DNA from: Symbiobacteriaceae bacterium
GTDB lineage: Bacteria > Bacillota_E > Symbiobacteriia > Symbiobacteriales > Symbiobacteriaceae
Assembly: GCA_027356675.1 (NCBI GenBank)
Contig: DAHVXO010000173.1
Location: forward strand, 1-8,631
Direction of reading: 5' to 3'
Length of the DNA stretch: 8,631 nt
Position 1 is the stretch's first letter, and every line of letters begins with the position of its first letter. The notes under the pieces are model-generated. The model was not told the origin of the DNA. It ran no database searches and saw nothing but the letters and a program-made list of their open reading frames with translations. Shown in pieces: positions 1 to 5,385 of this stretch. A program made the translations under genes and the position numbers.

Positions 1-213
1 ATCGACGCCCGCGGCAGCTTCTGCCCTGGCCCTCTTATGGAATTGATCCGCACGATCAAGGGTTCCGCCGTTGGCGACACGATCACCGTGCTGTCCAGTG
101 ACTCAGGCTCCAAAAAGGACATTCCCCTGTGGGCCCAGAAGGCCGGGCAGGAGTTCGTGGCAGTCAATGCCAAGGACGGGTACGAAGAGATCGTCGTCAA
201 GAAGATCAAGTAG
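1..213 (+). CDS. TusA/SirA-family sulfurtransferase, 3' part
   Basis: The frame is open from the first base and stops at TAG 211-213, so the gene begins upstream of the window. The 70 visible residues start with [11 protein letters not shown], the family signature (D-x-x-G-x-x-C-P-x-P-L) whose cysteine, residue 8 here, carries the persulfide sulfur. Then comes the expected alpha-beta pattern: the helix MELIRTIK, the strand [10 protein letters not shown], the helix [12 protein letters not shown] and a final charged strand ending KKIK. TusA-like proteins are small cytoplasmic sulfur carriers used in tRNA thiolation, molybdenum-cofactor or dissimilatory sulfur metabolism. Which role applies cannot be told without the upstream genes. 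TusA proteins are about 75-80 residues, so only a few N-terminal residues are probably missing if it is a single-domain protein. A larger fusion ending in a TusA domain cannot be excluded. Confidence 0.85.
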   Translation: MDARGSFCPGPLMELIRTIKGSAVGDTITVLSSDSGSKKDIPLWAQKAGQEFVAVNAKDGYEEIVVKKIK

Positions 214-230
214 CGAAAAATGCGCGGCAG

Positions 231-258
231 AAGGCCGGGGTCTGTTGACCCCGGCCTT
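231..258 (+). terminator. Terminator-like hairpin after the TusA-like gene
   Basis: A perfect 12-bp inverted repeat (AAGGCCGGGGTC and its complement) encloses a TGTT tetraloop 17 nt after the TusA-like stop codon. The A run (AAAAA) lies on the 5' side and there is no T tract on the 3' side (it continues GATATT). It is therefore a very stable transcript end or pausing hairpin rather than a textbook intrinsic terminator. Its place immediately after a stop codon supports a 3'-end role. Confidence 0.6.
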
Positions 259-363
259 GATATTCAGCCTCACCCGATCTTCCATACCAGGAGAGCAGGA
301 GGGTGGGTCGCGTCTGCGGAATTTACACGCGAAACGTCTTGCAGGAAGAGGGGGCGATTGGGC

Positions 364-579
364 ATGCAGACGACGACCATTGAGGCCGGCGCCACCTACC
401 GCTTGGTGCATGATCTTGAGGTGCGCAGCGAGGCCACCGGCACGCTGAAGGTTTATCTGCGCAAGGGGACGCGGCTGACGATCAAGCGGGTGGATCATGA
501 GATGAACCACGCCTGGGCGGAGGGCATGGCTCTGCCGCTCCCGCTCGACGTGCTGCCACGACATCTCGAAACGGCCTAA
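364..579 (+). CDS. Small protein of unknown function (71 aa)
   Basis: The ATG at 364 is chosen because a purine-rich SD (AGGAAGAGGGGG, 343-354) lies 9 nt upstream. The frame is open as far back as 220, but the earlier part reads through the TusA hairpin and looks non-coding. The product is 71 residues, has no membrane segment or signal peptide, and contains alternating short beta-strand-like stretches (ATYRLVHDLEVRS, TGTLKVYLRKGTRLTIKRV), which suggests a small beta-barrel or SH3-like fold. I do not recognise a family. Its TAA stop (577-579) overlaps the TAG stop of the convergent membrane gene. The 105 bp between the hairpin and this start shows no convincing sigma-70 promoter. Confidence 0.6.
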   Translation: MQTTTIEAGATYRLVHDLEVRSEATGTLKVYLRKGTRLTIKRVDHEMNHAWAEGMALPLPLDVLPRHLETA

Positions 580-989
580 CTGCCGGCGGTCAGGGCATCG
601 CTGGTGCTGCCACGGGCGGCCTTGTACATGACGAAGAGGGTCAGGACGCTCACCAGCACCCCGGCCCAGCGAAAGACCGTTGCACTGAAGTGCCAGAGGA
701 CGTCAAAGGCGCCGGCCCCGCTGTAGATCCAGCCGTAGTAGAAGAGCTTTGCGATGACAGCCACCGCGGCCAGCAGGAGGTTCGCCTGGACGGCCCAGCG
801 AAATCCTTCGCGAGCGTGGTGGACCAGGTAAGGCGAGCGGCGGCGGCCGTAAAGCCAGGCAGCGCCGGCGATCAAGAGACCGCTAGGAAGCGTAAAGGCC
901 CATTCGGGCAGCATCAACGCGATCAACGGTACGCGCAGGGCACTCAGGTAGCAAAGGACGGCGATCGTGCGCTCCAACGGACGGGACAC
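576..989 (-). CDS. DUF4870-like integral membrane protein
   Basis: The gene encodes 137 residues from a GTG start (987-989), chosen because GGAGGTG (997-1003 on this strand) sits 7 nt upstream. The sequence holds about four hydrophobic helices, near residues 8-27, 30-47, 65-86 and 103-124. It has the DUF4870/Tic20-like layout: an N-terminal helix with CYLSAL, a charged loop RRRSPYLVHHAREGFRWAVQ that resembles the family's conserved H-A-(K/R)-(Q/E) segment, then two more helices. Proteins of this kind are small inner-membrane proteins of unknown function. It converges on the 71-residue gene and is divergent from the SIR2-like gene. Its SD lies inside the 3' arm of a strong hairpin, so its translation may be controlled by RNA folding. 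Confidence 0.7.
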   Translation of the reverse strand: MSRPLERTIAVLCYLSALRVPLIALMLPEWAFTLPSGLLIAGAAWLYGRRRSPYLVHHAREGFRWAVQANLLLAAVAVIAKLFYYGWIYSGAGAFDVLWHFSATVFRWAGVLVSVLTLFVMYKAARGSTSDALTAGS

Positions 990-994
990 AGAGT

Positions 995-1028
995 AACACC
1001 TCCGGAACTAAGGTTCCCGGAGGTGTTT
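995..1028. promoter_or_regulatory. Divergent palindrome carrying SD sites on both strands
   Basis: The arms AACACCTCCGGAAC (995-1008) and GTTCCCGGAGGTGTT (1013-1027) pair over 14 bp with one bulged C and a TAAG loop (1009-1012). Read on the minus strand, the 3' arm contains GGAGGTG, the SD of the membrane gene. Read on the plus strand, the other arm contains GGAGGTG (1019-1025), placed 9 nt before the ATG of a 17-codon leader ORF (1035) and 5 nt before an out-of-frame ATG (1031). In either transcript the SD would be base-paired with an anti-SD arm. It could also be a DNA operator for both divergent units. No clear -10/-35 pair was found in the ~100 bp gap. Confidence 0.55.
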
Positions 1029-1034
1029 GCATGT

Positions 1035-1088
1035 ATGCAGCAGCCCGGGGGTCAGGGCGAGGGTGGGGGCGCAAAGCGGGCAGACTAA
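1035..1088 (+). CDS. Putative 17-aa leader peptide before the SIR2-like gene
   Basis: The ATG at 1035 lies 9 nt after a perfect GGAGGTG and opens a 17-codon ORF (MQQPGGQGEGGGAKRAD). Its TAA (1086-1088) is 4 nt before the ATG of the SIR2-like gene. That downstream ATG has only a weak SD of its own, so terminating ribosomes could reinitiate there. The peptide is rich in Gly and has no recognisable domain, so any role would be in coupling rather than as a protein. The alternative ATG at 1031 uses the same SD but runs out of frame into the SIR2 gene to 1405. Confidence 0.35.
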   Translation: MQQPGGQGEGGGAKRAD

Positions 1089-1092
1089 GCGC

Positions 1093-2076
1093 ATGGACAT
1101 CTATCTTTTTGGGGCCGGGGCCTCTGCCGCCGAGGGCGCACCCGGCACGGACGGCTTTCTGGCAGCTGCGTGGCGCCTGCTGGGTCCGGACTTCGATGCC
1201 CGGGTCCAGGCGGTCTGGCGTTTCCTGTCTGATGTGTTCGGCGTGCCTCTGTCGGGGCCGTCCGACTTTGCGTGCCTACCGGCCGTCGACGAGGTCTTCA
1301 GCCTGGTCGACTGGACGCTGCATTGCGACCAGGGGCTTGGGAGCGGCTATGCGCCTCCCCGGTTGTACCAGGTGCGCCGGGACCTGGAGTATCTGCTCGG
1401 CATGACGCTGGACGCCGCCCTGGCGGGGCGGCGTCCAGCGTCGTTGCCCGGGCCCCACGCCCGCTTCGCCCGCGCGGTCGCCGCGGCGGGCCCCGAGCGG
1501 TTCGCCCTACTCTCCCTGAACTATGATACCCTGCTCGACGAGGCGCTGGCGGCGGCTGGTATCGAGCCCGACTATGGCTTCGTCGCCGCCGACCTGCGTC
1601 AACGCGGGACGGGCCCGCTGCTCTGCAAACTCCACGGGTCGTTGAACTGGGCACTCTGCCCGGCCTGCGACCGGGTGGCGGTGGTGCGGCCGGGGGCCGG
1701 CCCGTGTGCCCGGTGTGGGGCAGAGAGCCTGCGGAGTCTAATCATCTCGCCCACCTGGCGGCAAGGTGGACTGCCCACCCAACTCCGGCAGGTCTGGGAC
1801 CTGGCGCTTGAAGCCATCCAGCAGGCTGAGCGCCTCACCCTGGTCGGCTACTCCTTGCCTCCGGCCGACGTCCCGATCTACCAGTTGATCCGCCGTGGCC
1901 TCCTGACCCGCCGGACCAACCGGCCGCCGGCCATCACCATCATCGACCACAGGCACGCAGAGGCTGCCGCCGGCGTGTGTCACTGGCGCGAGGAGCAAAT
2001 ACGGGTGCGCTTTACCCGTCTCTTCGGCCCCGGTGTGCACTTTGACTTTACCGGATTCGACGGGCGCTATATCTAA
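1093..2076 (+). CDS. SIR2-like domain protein with Cys4 zinc knuckle
   Basis: The product is 327 residues from ATG 1093. It begins directly with a Rossmann-type strand and glycine turn, MDIYLFGAGAS (G7-S11), as in SIR2-fold proteins. Further matches to that family are SLNYDTL (N143, Y144, D145), LHGSLNW (H181 to W186, the position of the SIR2 catalytic His), a zinc knuckle C189-x2-C192-x12-C205-x2-C208, and LVGYSLPPAD (250-259), the late strand that binds the nucleotide. SIR2-fold proteins bind NAD+ and act as deacylases, ADP-ribosyltransferases or, in several anti-phage systems, NADases. The sequence resembles the SIR2_2-like group more than classical CobB deacetylases. There is no signal peptide or membrane segment, so it should be cytoplasmic. 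An in-frame extension back to TTG 1027 is possible but puts 22 unlikely residues before the Rossmann strand. No partner such as HerA, APAZ or a pore protein is adjacent. Confidence 0.82.
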   Translation: MDIYLFGAGASAAEGAPGTDGFLAAAWRLLGPDFDARVQAVWRFLSDVFGVPLSGPSDFACLPAVDEVFSLVDWTLHCDQGLGSGYAPPRLYQVRRDLEYLLGMTLDAALAGRRPASLPGPHARFARAVAAAGPERFALLSLNYDTLLDEALAAAGIEPDYGFVAADLRQRGTGPLLCKLHGSLNWALCPACDRVAVVRPGAGPCARCGAESLRSLIISPTWRQGGLPTQLRQVWDLALEAIQQAERLTLVGYSLPPADVPIYQLIRRGLLTRRTNRPPAITIIDHRHAEAAAGVCHWREEQIRVRFTRLFGPGVHFDFTGFDGRYI

Positions 2077-2089
2077 ATTCCTTAACATA

Positions 2090-2119
2090 GTGACGGTCGG
2101 TAGTCGAATGTACTATAAT
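2090..2119 (+). promoter_or_regulatory. Sigma-70-type promoter of the EamA transporter gene
   Basis: A perfect -10 TATAAT (2114-2119) follows GTGACG (2090-2095, 4 of 6 matches to TTGACA) with an 18-bp spacer. Transcription would start near 2126, giving a leader of about 46 nt before ATG 2172. The -10 is overlapped by a short inverted repeat, ACTAT (2112-2116) and ATAGT (2126-2130), which could serve as an operator but is too short to be sure. This is the best promoter in the window. Confidence 0.7.
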
Positions 2120-2171
2120 TGGTGGATAGTGGCGTCTGATCGCCCATTCCAGCGTTATGGGAGTGCACTTC

Positions 2172-3053
2172 ATGAAACCATCCACCGCCACGGCGGGCGC
2201 GCTGTTGACGGCAGTCTCGGCGCTTGGCTTCAGCACCCTGCCGGTCTTCGGCGTGGTGGCTTATCGGGCCGGGGCCAATGTGGTGACCGTCTTGGCCGTC
2301 CGCTTTGTAATCGCCGCGATCCTCTTGTGGGGCTACTTACTGCTGACTCGCACGGCCCTCCCTGACCGCCGTACCGGGGTCCAGCTCTTGTTGATGGGCG
2401 GGGTGGGGTACACCACCATGTCCGTGCTCTACCTGTCCGCAGTGGCTGAAGACCGTCTTTCGCCCTCCCTGGCGGCCCTGCTGCTCTATACATACCCCGC
2501 CGTGGTCGCGCTGGAGGCGCGGCTGACCGATCGGCACCCGTTCACCGGCCGCCAGGCCACAGCCCTCCCGCTGACCCTGGCGGGCGTTGCTCTGGTGCTG
2601 CTCACTCCCGGAACCGGGTCGCGCTTCACGCCGATCGGCGCCGCACTCGCCCTGGGCGCAGCGGCGGTCTATGCCACGTACATCTACTTCGGAAGCCGTG
2701 TCACCCGGCGGACCTCGCCGCTGGTGGCGGCGACCTATGTGGCTACCGCAGCGGCGGCGGTCTTTCTTGGATATGGCCTGGTCACCGGCACCTTGGTCCA
2801 GGTCGCCCTGCCGGGGTGGCTGGCCATCGCCGGTACGGCTGTCTTTGCCACCGTCCTGGCCGTGCTGCTCTTCTTCGCAGGTATCGAGCGGCTGGGGCCG
2901 GCCCGTGCATCGATTATCAGTACGCTGGAGCCCGTAGGAACGGCCCTGCTTTCGACGATGCTCTTCGGCGACCGACTCGGTCAAGGCCAGGTCGTCGGCG
3001 GCGTGCTGGTCCTGGCGGGCGTCCTCTGGCTCCAGATGGGCCGGTCAGCCTGA
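2172..3053 (+). CDS. EamA/DMT-superfamily transporter
   Basis: The product is 293 residues and very hydrophobic, with about ten transmembrane helices arranged as two EamA repeats (roughly residues 8-142 and 152-290). The second repeat carries the family's typical signature ARASIISTLEPVGTALLS followed by FGDRLGQGQVVGGVL. The length matches the family (~290-300). DMT transporters of this group sit in the cytoplasmic membrane and export or take up small metabolites such as amino acids; the substrate cannot be read from the sequence. I choose ATG 2172 because GGGAG (2159-2163) lies 8 nt before it. The earlier in-frame ATG at 2157 has no SD and overlaps this site. It has its own promoter and a possible weak terminator, so it is probably monocistronic. 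Confidence 0.9.
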   Translation: MKPSTATAGALLTAVSALGFSTLPVFGVVAYRAGANVVTVLAVRFVIAAILLWGYLLLTRTALPDRRTGVQLLLMGGVGYTTMSVLYLSAVAEDRLSPSLAALLLYTYPAVVALEARLTDRHPFTGRQATALPLTLAGVALVLLTPGTGSRFTPIGAALALGAAAVYATYIYFGSRVTRRTSPLVAATYVATAAAAVFLGYGLVTGTLVQVALPGWLAIAGTAVFATVLAVLLFFAGIERLGPARASIISTLEPVGTALLSTMLFGDRLGQGQVVGGVLVLAGVLWLQMGRSA

Positions 3054-3061
3054 CTTTTTTT
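3044..3061 (+). terminator. Weak terminator candidate after the EamA gene
   Basis: A short hairpin (GTCA, loop GCC, TGAC; 3044-3054) overlaps the EamA stop codon and is followed directly by seven T (3055-3061). The T tract is convincing, but a four-pair stem is short for an efficient intrinsic terminator. Confidence 0.35.
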
Positions 3062-3079
3062 CGATATTCTGTGCGGACC

Positions 3080-3110
3080 TCATAACCTTCTTGCCTTTCT
3101 TTCGTTATGA
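3080..3110 (+). promoter_or_regulatory. Spaced inverted repeat, candidate operator or ECF promoter
   Basis: TCATAAC (3080-3086) and its exact complement GTTATGA (3104-3110) are separated by 17 bp in the gap before the sigma-factor gene. The spacing also fits an ECF-type promoter: AAC (3084-3086) in the -35 position and CGT (3103-3105) in the -10 position with 16 bp between, as in many autoregulated ECF operons. The start would then be about 85 nt upstream of GTG 3199. Either reading is possible from sequence alone. Confidence 0.35.
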
Positions 3111-3198
3111 CGTGATGAAAGGTGAGTTGGGGCGCGATGGGTGATGGGAGGGGACCCTTACGCAACGCCCTGTACAAGACCTTGACGAGCAGTCACAG

Positions 3199-3720
3199 GT
3201 GGAGCAGGCCAAACAGGACCCGGAAGCATTTGGGTACCTGTACGATCTGCACTTCGACCGCATCTACGCGTACATCTATCGAAAGACCGGGGACCGGCAA
3301 GTCGCCGAGGATCTTACATCAGATACGTTTATGAAGGCCCTCGCCCATCTCAAGGGCTACCAGTTTACCGGTCAGCCCTTCGTCGCCTGGCTCTATCGCA
3401 TCGCATCGAATGGCGTCACGGACTACTATCGGGCCCACCGGGTGACGGCATCCCTTGACGAGGGCTTGCAAGTACCGTCGACATCCACCGGCCCTGAAGA
3501 TGCTGCCCTGGCCCTGGACGATCAACAAGCTGTAGCGTGAGCGATTCAGACAGTCTCCCCCGACCAGCATGATGTGGTGCTGCTCCGATTCTCCGGGGGG
3601 ATGCGCCTCAGGGAGATTGCACTGACGATCGGCAAGACGGAAGGGGCCGTGAAAGCGCTCATGTTTCGAGCGCTGGGAAGCCTGAGGGCCAAGCTCACGG
3701 AAAGCGGGGTACGGCCATGA
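3199..3720 (+). pseudogene. ECF sigma factor split by an in-frame UGA
   Basis: Codons 1-113 from GTG 3199 encode a sigma2 domain: QDPEAFGYLYDLHFDRIYAY, then AEDLTSDTFMKAL (36-48, core binding), then PFVAWLYRIASNGVTDYYR (60-78, -10 recognition). Codon 114 (3538-3540) is TGA. The same frame then continues for 59 codons (3541-3717) as an intact sigma4 domain, with LLRFSGGMRLREIALTIGKT and GAVKALMFRALGSLR forming the -35 helix-turn-helix, and stops at TGA 3718-3720. Read through, it would be a normal-sized 173-residue ECF sigma factor. No other base disturbs the frame, so one point change (for example CGA to TGA) explains it. The upstream half alone could bind core RNA polymerase but lacks -35 recognition. 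The start is uncertain because upstream in-frame sequence also looks sigma-like and GTG 3199 has a weak SD. The gene overlaps its likely anti-sigma partner by ATGA. Confidence 0.8.
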
Positions 3721-4844
3721 CCAAGGCCCGGGATCTCACAGACATCAAGGATATGATCCAGGAGCATGCCGCCAGCCCCGTGGAACGGAAGGCCCTGGAG
3801 CATGTGGCGGAAGGGTTGGAAGATTCCCTGGGACGGGATGCACCCGCCCGGCCTGTCTTCAAGGCGCAACTGCGGACCAGGCTGATGGCCGAGGCACGCA
3901 AGCAGCGGACACCGTGGTACGGCCGACCTGTGGTGGTTGGTTCATCGCTGAGCCTCGTTGCCGCCGTGGCTGTGTTGGCGATTGGGTTGCAGATTTACCG
4001 GCCGGGCGCCCCCGGCGGGCGGAGTGCCCAGCCGTCCGGGCGGCCCGATGCCAGTGGCGTCAAGAGCTTTCAGGTTCGGGTCGTGCCGAAGCTGACCTCC
4101 CGAATCCCGCTGCCGCTGGTGACCGTGCCGGACGAGGCGGTCCCGCCCGAGGTGACCGGTCCGGAGCCGCTCGCCGGCGTGGACCCGAGCCTGGGACTGA
4201 AGCTGATTCAGCTGACCGGGCATCCGGACGGCCAGTTGCTGCGGGATACCGCCACCCGGCTGGGGCTGGGCGACCAGGTCCATACCACAGCAGTCGGCCT
4301 GGCGGTGACCCAGGGGAGCCAGACGCTTGCGCTTTCATCTGACGGCCACGTGGTCTACACCGATAGCGCCGCCGCCTCCGCTGCCGGCACGCCCACCGAG
4401 GGTGTCGAAGGCGCCCGGATTGTGGCCCGGCGGTTCCTCACCCGGGCCGCCCTGCCGATCGCCGATCGGTTGCCGTCGGTCTCCGAGAGCGGGTTTGAGG
4501 GCATCCAGCATGTCTACAACGTGACCTTTACCCAGCGGGTGGAGGGCCGGCCCGTGGTCAACGCCCGGGCTGTGATTCGGGTGACGGACTTCAGCGGCAT
4601 CGTTCGGGCGGACGCGTACGTCCAGGCGGGCAAGGAGGACGCCGGGACCTTCGAGGCGGTCCCGTTGGCCGACGCCGTGAACCAGGCTCAGGACCAGGGT
4701 GGAGCAGCCTTCACCAGCGCCGACCTGGTCTGGGTGCGGACGGTCAGCGGCGGGGCGGTTTACCTCCAGCCGTACTGGCGGGTCTTCGGCGCAGACGTTC
4801 AGGGCGCTCGGAGGGTCCGGTACGTGGCAGCCTTGAGCCGCTAA
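3717..4844 (+). CDS. Membrane-anchored anti-sigma-like regulator
   Basis: The product is 375 residues from ATG 3717, which overlaps the sigma-factor stop as ATGA, so the two are translationally coupled. Residues 1-68 are a charged cytoplasmic part. Its stretch RPVFKAQLRTRLMAEA (45-60) resembles the DUF5667-type segment found in proteins encoded beside ECF sigma factors. A single transmembrane helix lies at about 71-94, followed by a Pro/Gly-rich linker and a large extracytoplasmic region (~115-375) of mixed alpha/beta character. The segment VYNVTFTQRVEGRPVVNARA near 265-284 recalls PepSY or YycI-like sensor domains, but this is a weak resemblance. There is no HxxxCxxC zinc anti-sigma motif. 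The likely role is to hold the sigma factor at the membrane until a cell-envelope signal is sensed; this is inferred mainly from position and topology. Confidence 0.65.
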   Translation: MTKARDLTDIKDMIQEHAASPVERKALEHVAEGLEDSLGRDAPARPVFKAQLRTRLMAEARKQRTPWYGRPVVVGSSLSLVAAVAVLAIGLQIYRPGAPGGRSAQPSGRPDASGVKSFQVRVVPKLTSRIPLPLVTVPDEAVPPEVTGPEPLAGVDPSLGLKLIQLTGHPDGQLLRDTATRLGLGDQVHTTAVGLAVTQGSQTLALSSDGHVVYTDSAAASAAGTPTEGVEGARIVARRFLTRAALPIADRLPSVSESGFEGIQHVYNVTFTQRVEGRPVVNARAVIRVTDFSGIVRADAYVQAGKEDAGTFEAVPLADAVNQAQDQGGAAFTSADLVWVRTVSGGAVYLQPYWRVFGADVQGARRVRYVAALSR

Positions 4845-4936
4845 GGCGGGGCCTATTATCCCGCAGCGTCAAGGGGTGCGCAGGGCGCCGGTAGAACCTC
4901 TTTATCAGGCAAATCTGAGAAGAGAGGTGGCCGCAG

Positions 4937-5101
4937 ATGGCACGCCGGGCCAAACCCCTGACGATCAAGGTGACCCACCGGTACGTACACGACCCGGAGG
5001 CCGTGGAGCGGGGGTTGCAGGCCTGGGCGATGTTCCTGGCCGACCATCTCCGCAAGCAAATGCTGGAGGAAGCCCGCCAGGAATCCGAACCGAAAGAGTA
5101 G
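4937..5101 (+). CDS. Small charged protein of unknown function (54 aa)
   Basis: ATG 4937 follows AGAGAGGTGG (4921-4930, ending 6 nt before the ATG). The product is 54 residues: a basic N-terminus (MARRAKPLTIKVTHRY) followed by an amphipathic helix with DPEAVERGLQAWAMFLADHL and an acidic tail. From memory, similar short proteins with a DPEAVERGL-x-x-W pattern occur in Bacillota, sometimes beside site-specific recombinases, but no recombinase is seen here. A strong terminator starts 10 nt after its stop, which supports a real transcript end. A larger overlapping frame (4876-5160) runs through that terminator and is not credible. A weak promoter candidate, TTGAGC (4833-4838) and TATTAT (4854-4859), has only a 15-bp spacer. 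Confidence 0.65.
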   Translation: MARRAKPLTIKVTHRYVHDPEAVERGLQAWAMFLADHLRKQMLEEARQESEPKE

Positions 5102-5110
5102 GAGTCAACA

Positions 5111-5137
5111 AAGCCTGCCGGAAACGGCGGGCTTTTT
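5111..5137 (+). terminator. Strong intrinsic terminator
   Basis: AAGCCTGCCG (5111-5120) pairs with CGGCGGGCTT (5125-5134) over 10 bp, including one G-T pair, around a GAAA tetraloop. The hairpin runs into five T (5133-5137). It lies 10 nt after the 54-residue gene and closes that transcript. Confidence 0.9.
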
Positions 5138-5167
5138 CATATCCGATCGGGAGGAATTAGCGTGGGA

Positions 5168-5284
5168 GGCGCGAATCCTGGTTTGTAGACGATCGCGCCA
5201 TTGGTTAGGGGGTCGCGCCAAAAGTTAATGGGCGCGCCAATCAATGGAAGGAAAGTGCGCACAGGGCGCGAATTTCTTCGCGAA
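5168..5284. repeat. CGCG-rich short-repeat cluster upstream of the methyltransferase
   Basis: Six CGCG tetranucleotides (starting at 5170, 5194, 5214, 5233, 5267 and 5279) fall within 113 bp of otherwise AT-richer, apparently non-coding DNA. Three belong to direct copies of CGCGCCA spaced 20 and 19 bp, about two helical turns. GGCGCGAAT occurs twice (5168-5176 and 5265-5273), and CGCGAA (5267-5272) is mirrored by TTCGCG (5277-5282) across TTTC. The pattern could be a set of binding sites controlling the methyltransferase or the relic of an insertion-sequence end with internal repeats (IS21-type ends have such spaced copies). No transposase is present. The rest of 5138-5310 shows no other gene. 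Confidence 0.55.
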
Positions 5285-5310
5285 GTGGGAATGCAAACGG
5301 AGGGCGCTGT

Positions 5311-5385
5311 ATGTACGCAAATTTTGAGATTGCAGTGATTCGAAACGAGAATAAGCAAGGTGGTGGCGTCAATGTCCAGAACTAG
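5311..5385 (+). CDS. Putative 24-aa leader ORF overlapping the methyltransferase start
   Basis: ATG 5311 has a strong SD, GGAGGG (5299-5304), 6 nt upstream. It opens a 24-codon ORF that ends at TAG 5383-5385, 14 bp inside the methyltransferase gene and in a different frame. The peptide ([19 protein letters not shown] and a short tail) matches no family I know. It may couple translation to the methyltransferase, whose SD lies inside it, or be a remnant of a former gene. Confidence 0.35.
   Translation: MYANFEIAVIRNENKQGGGVNVQN

Noticed and set aside
1031..1405. Plus-strand 124-aa frame with a good SD before ATG 1031
   Set aside because: It runs out of frame through the SIR2-like gene and its sequence has no protein character; the 17-codon ORF at 1035 uses the same SD more plausibly.
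2337..2984. Reverse-strand 215-aa frame opposite the EamA gene
   Set aside because: It is a low-complexity Gln/Arg/Gly composition produced by the complement of a hydrophobic transporter gene.
3601..3720. Separate translation of the sigma4 half from ATG 3601
   Set aside because: The ATG has no spaced SD and starts inside the helix-turn-helix, so an independent product is unlikely.
4876..5160. Plus-strand 94-aa frame around the 54-aa gene
   Set aside because: It reads through a strong intrinsic terminator and lacks an SD; the 4937 start in another frame has both an SD and a matching end.
5324..5352. TTGAGA-N17-GAGAAT as a promoter for the methyltransferase
   Set aside because: The -10 matches only four of six and the RNA would start about 13 nt before ATG 5372, trimming the leader; too weak to annotate.
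5137..5358. Reverse-strand 73-aa frame covering the repeat cluster
   Set aside because: It spans the terminator tail and the phased repeats, has no convincing SD, and its sequence reads like translated repeat DNA.
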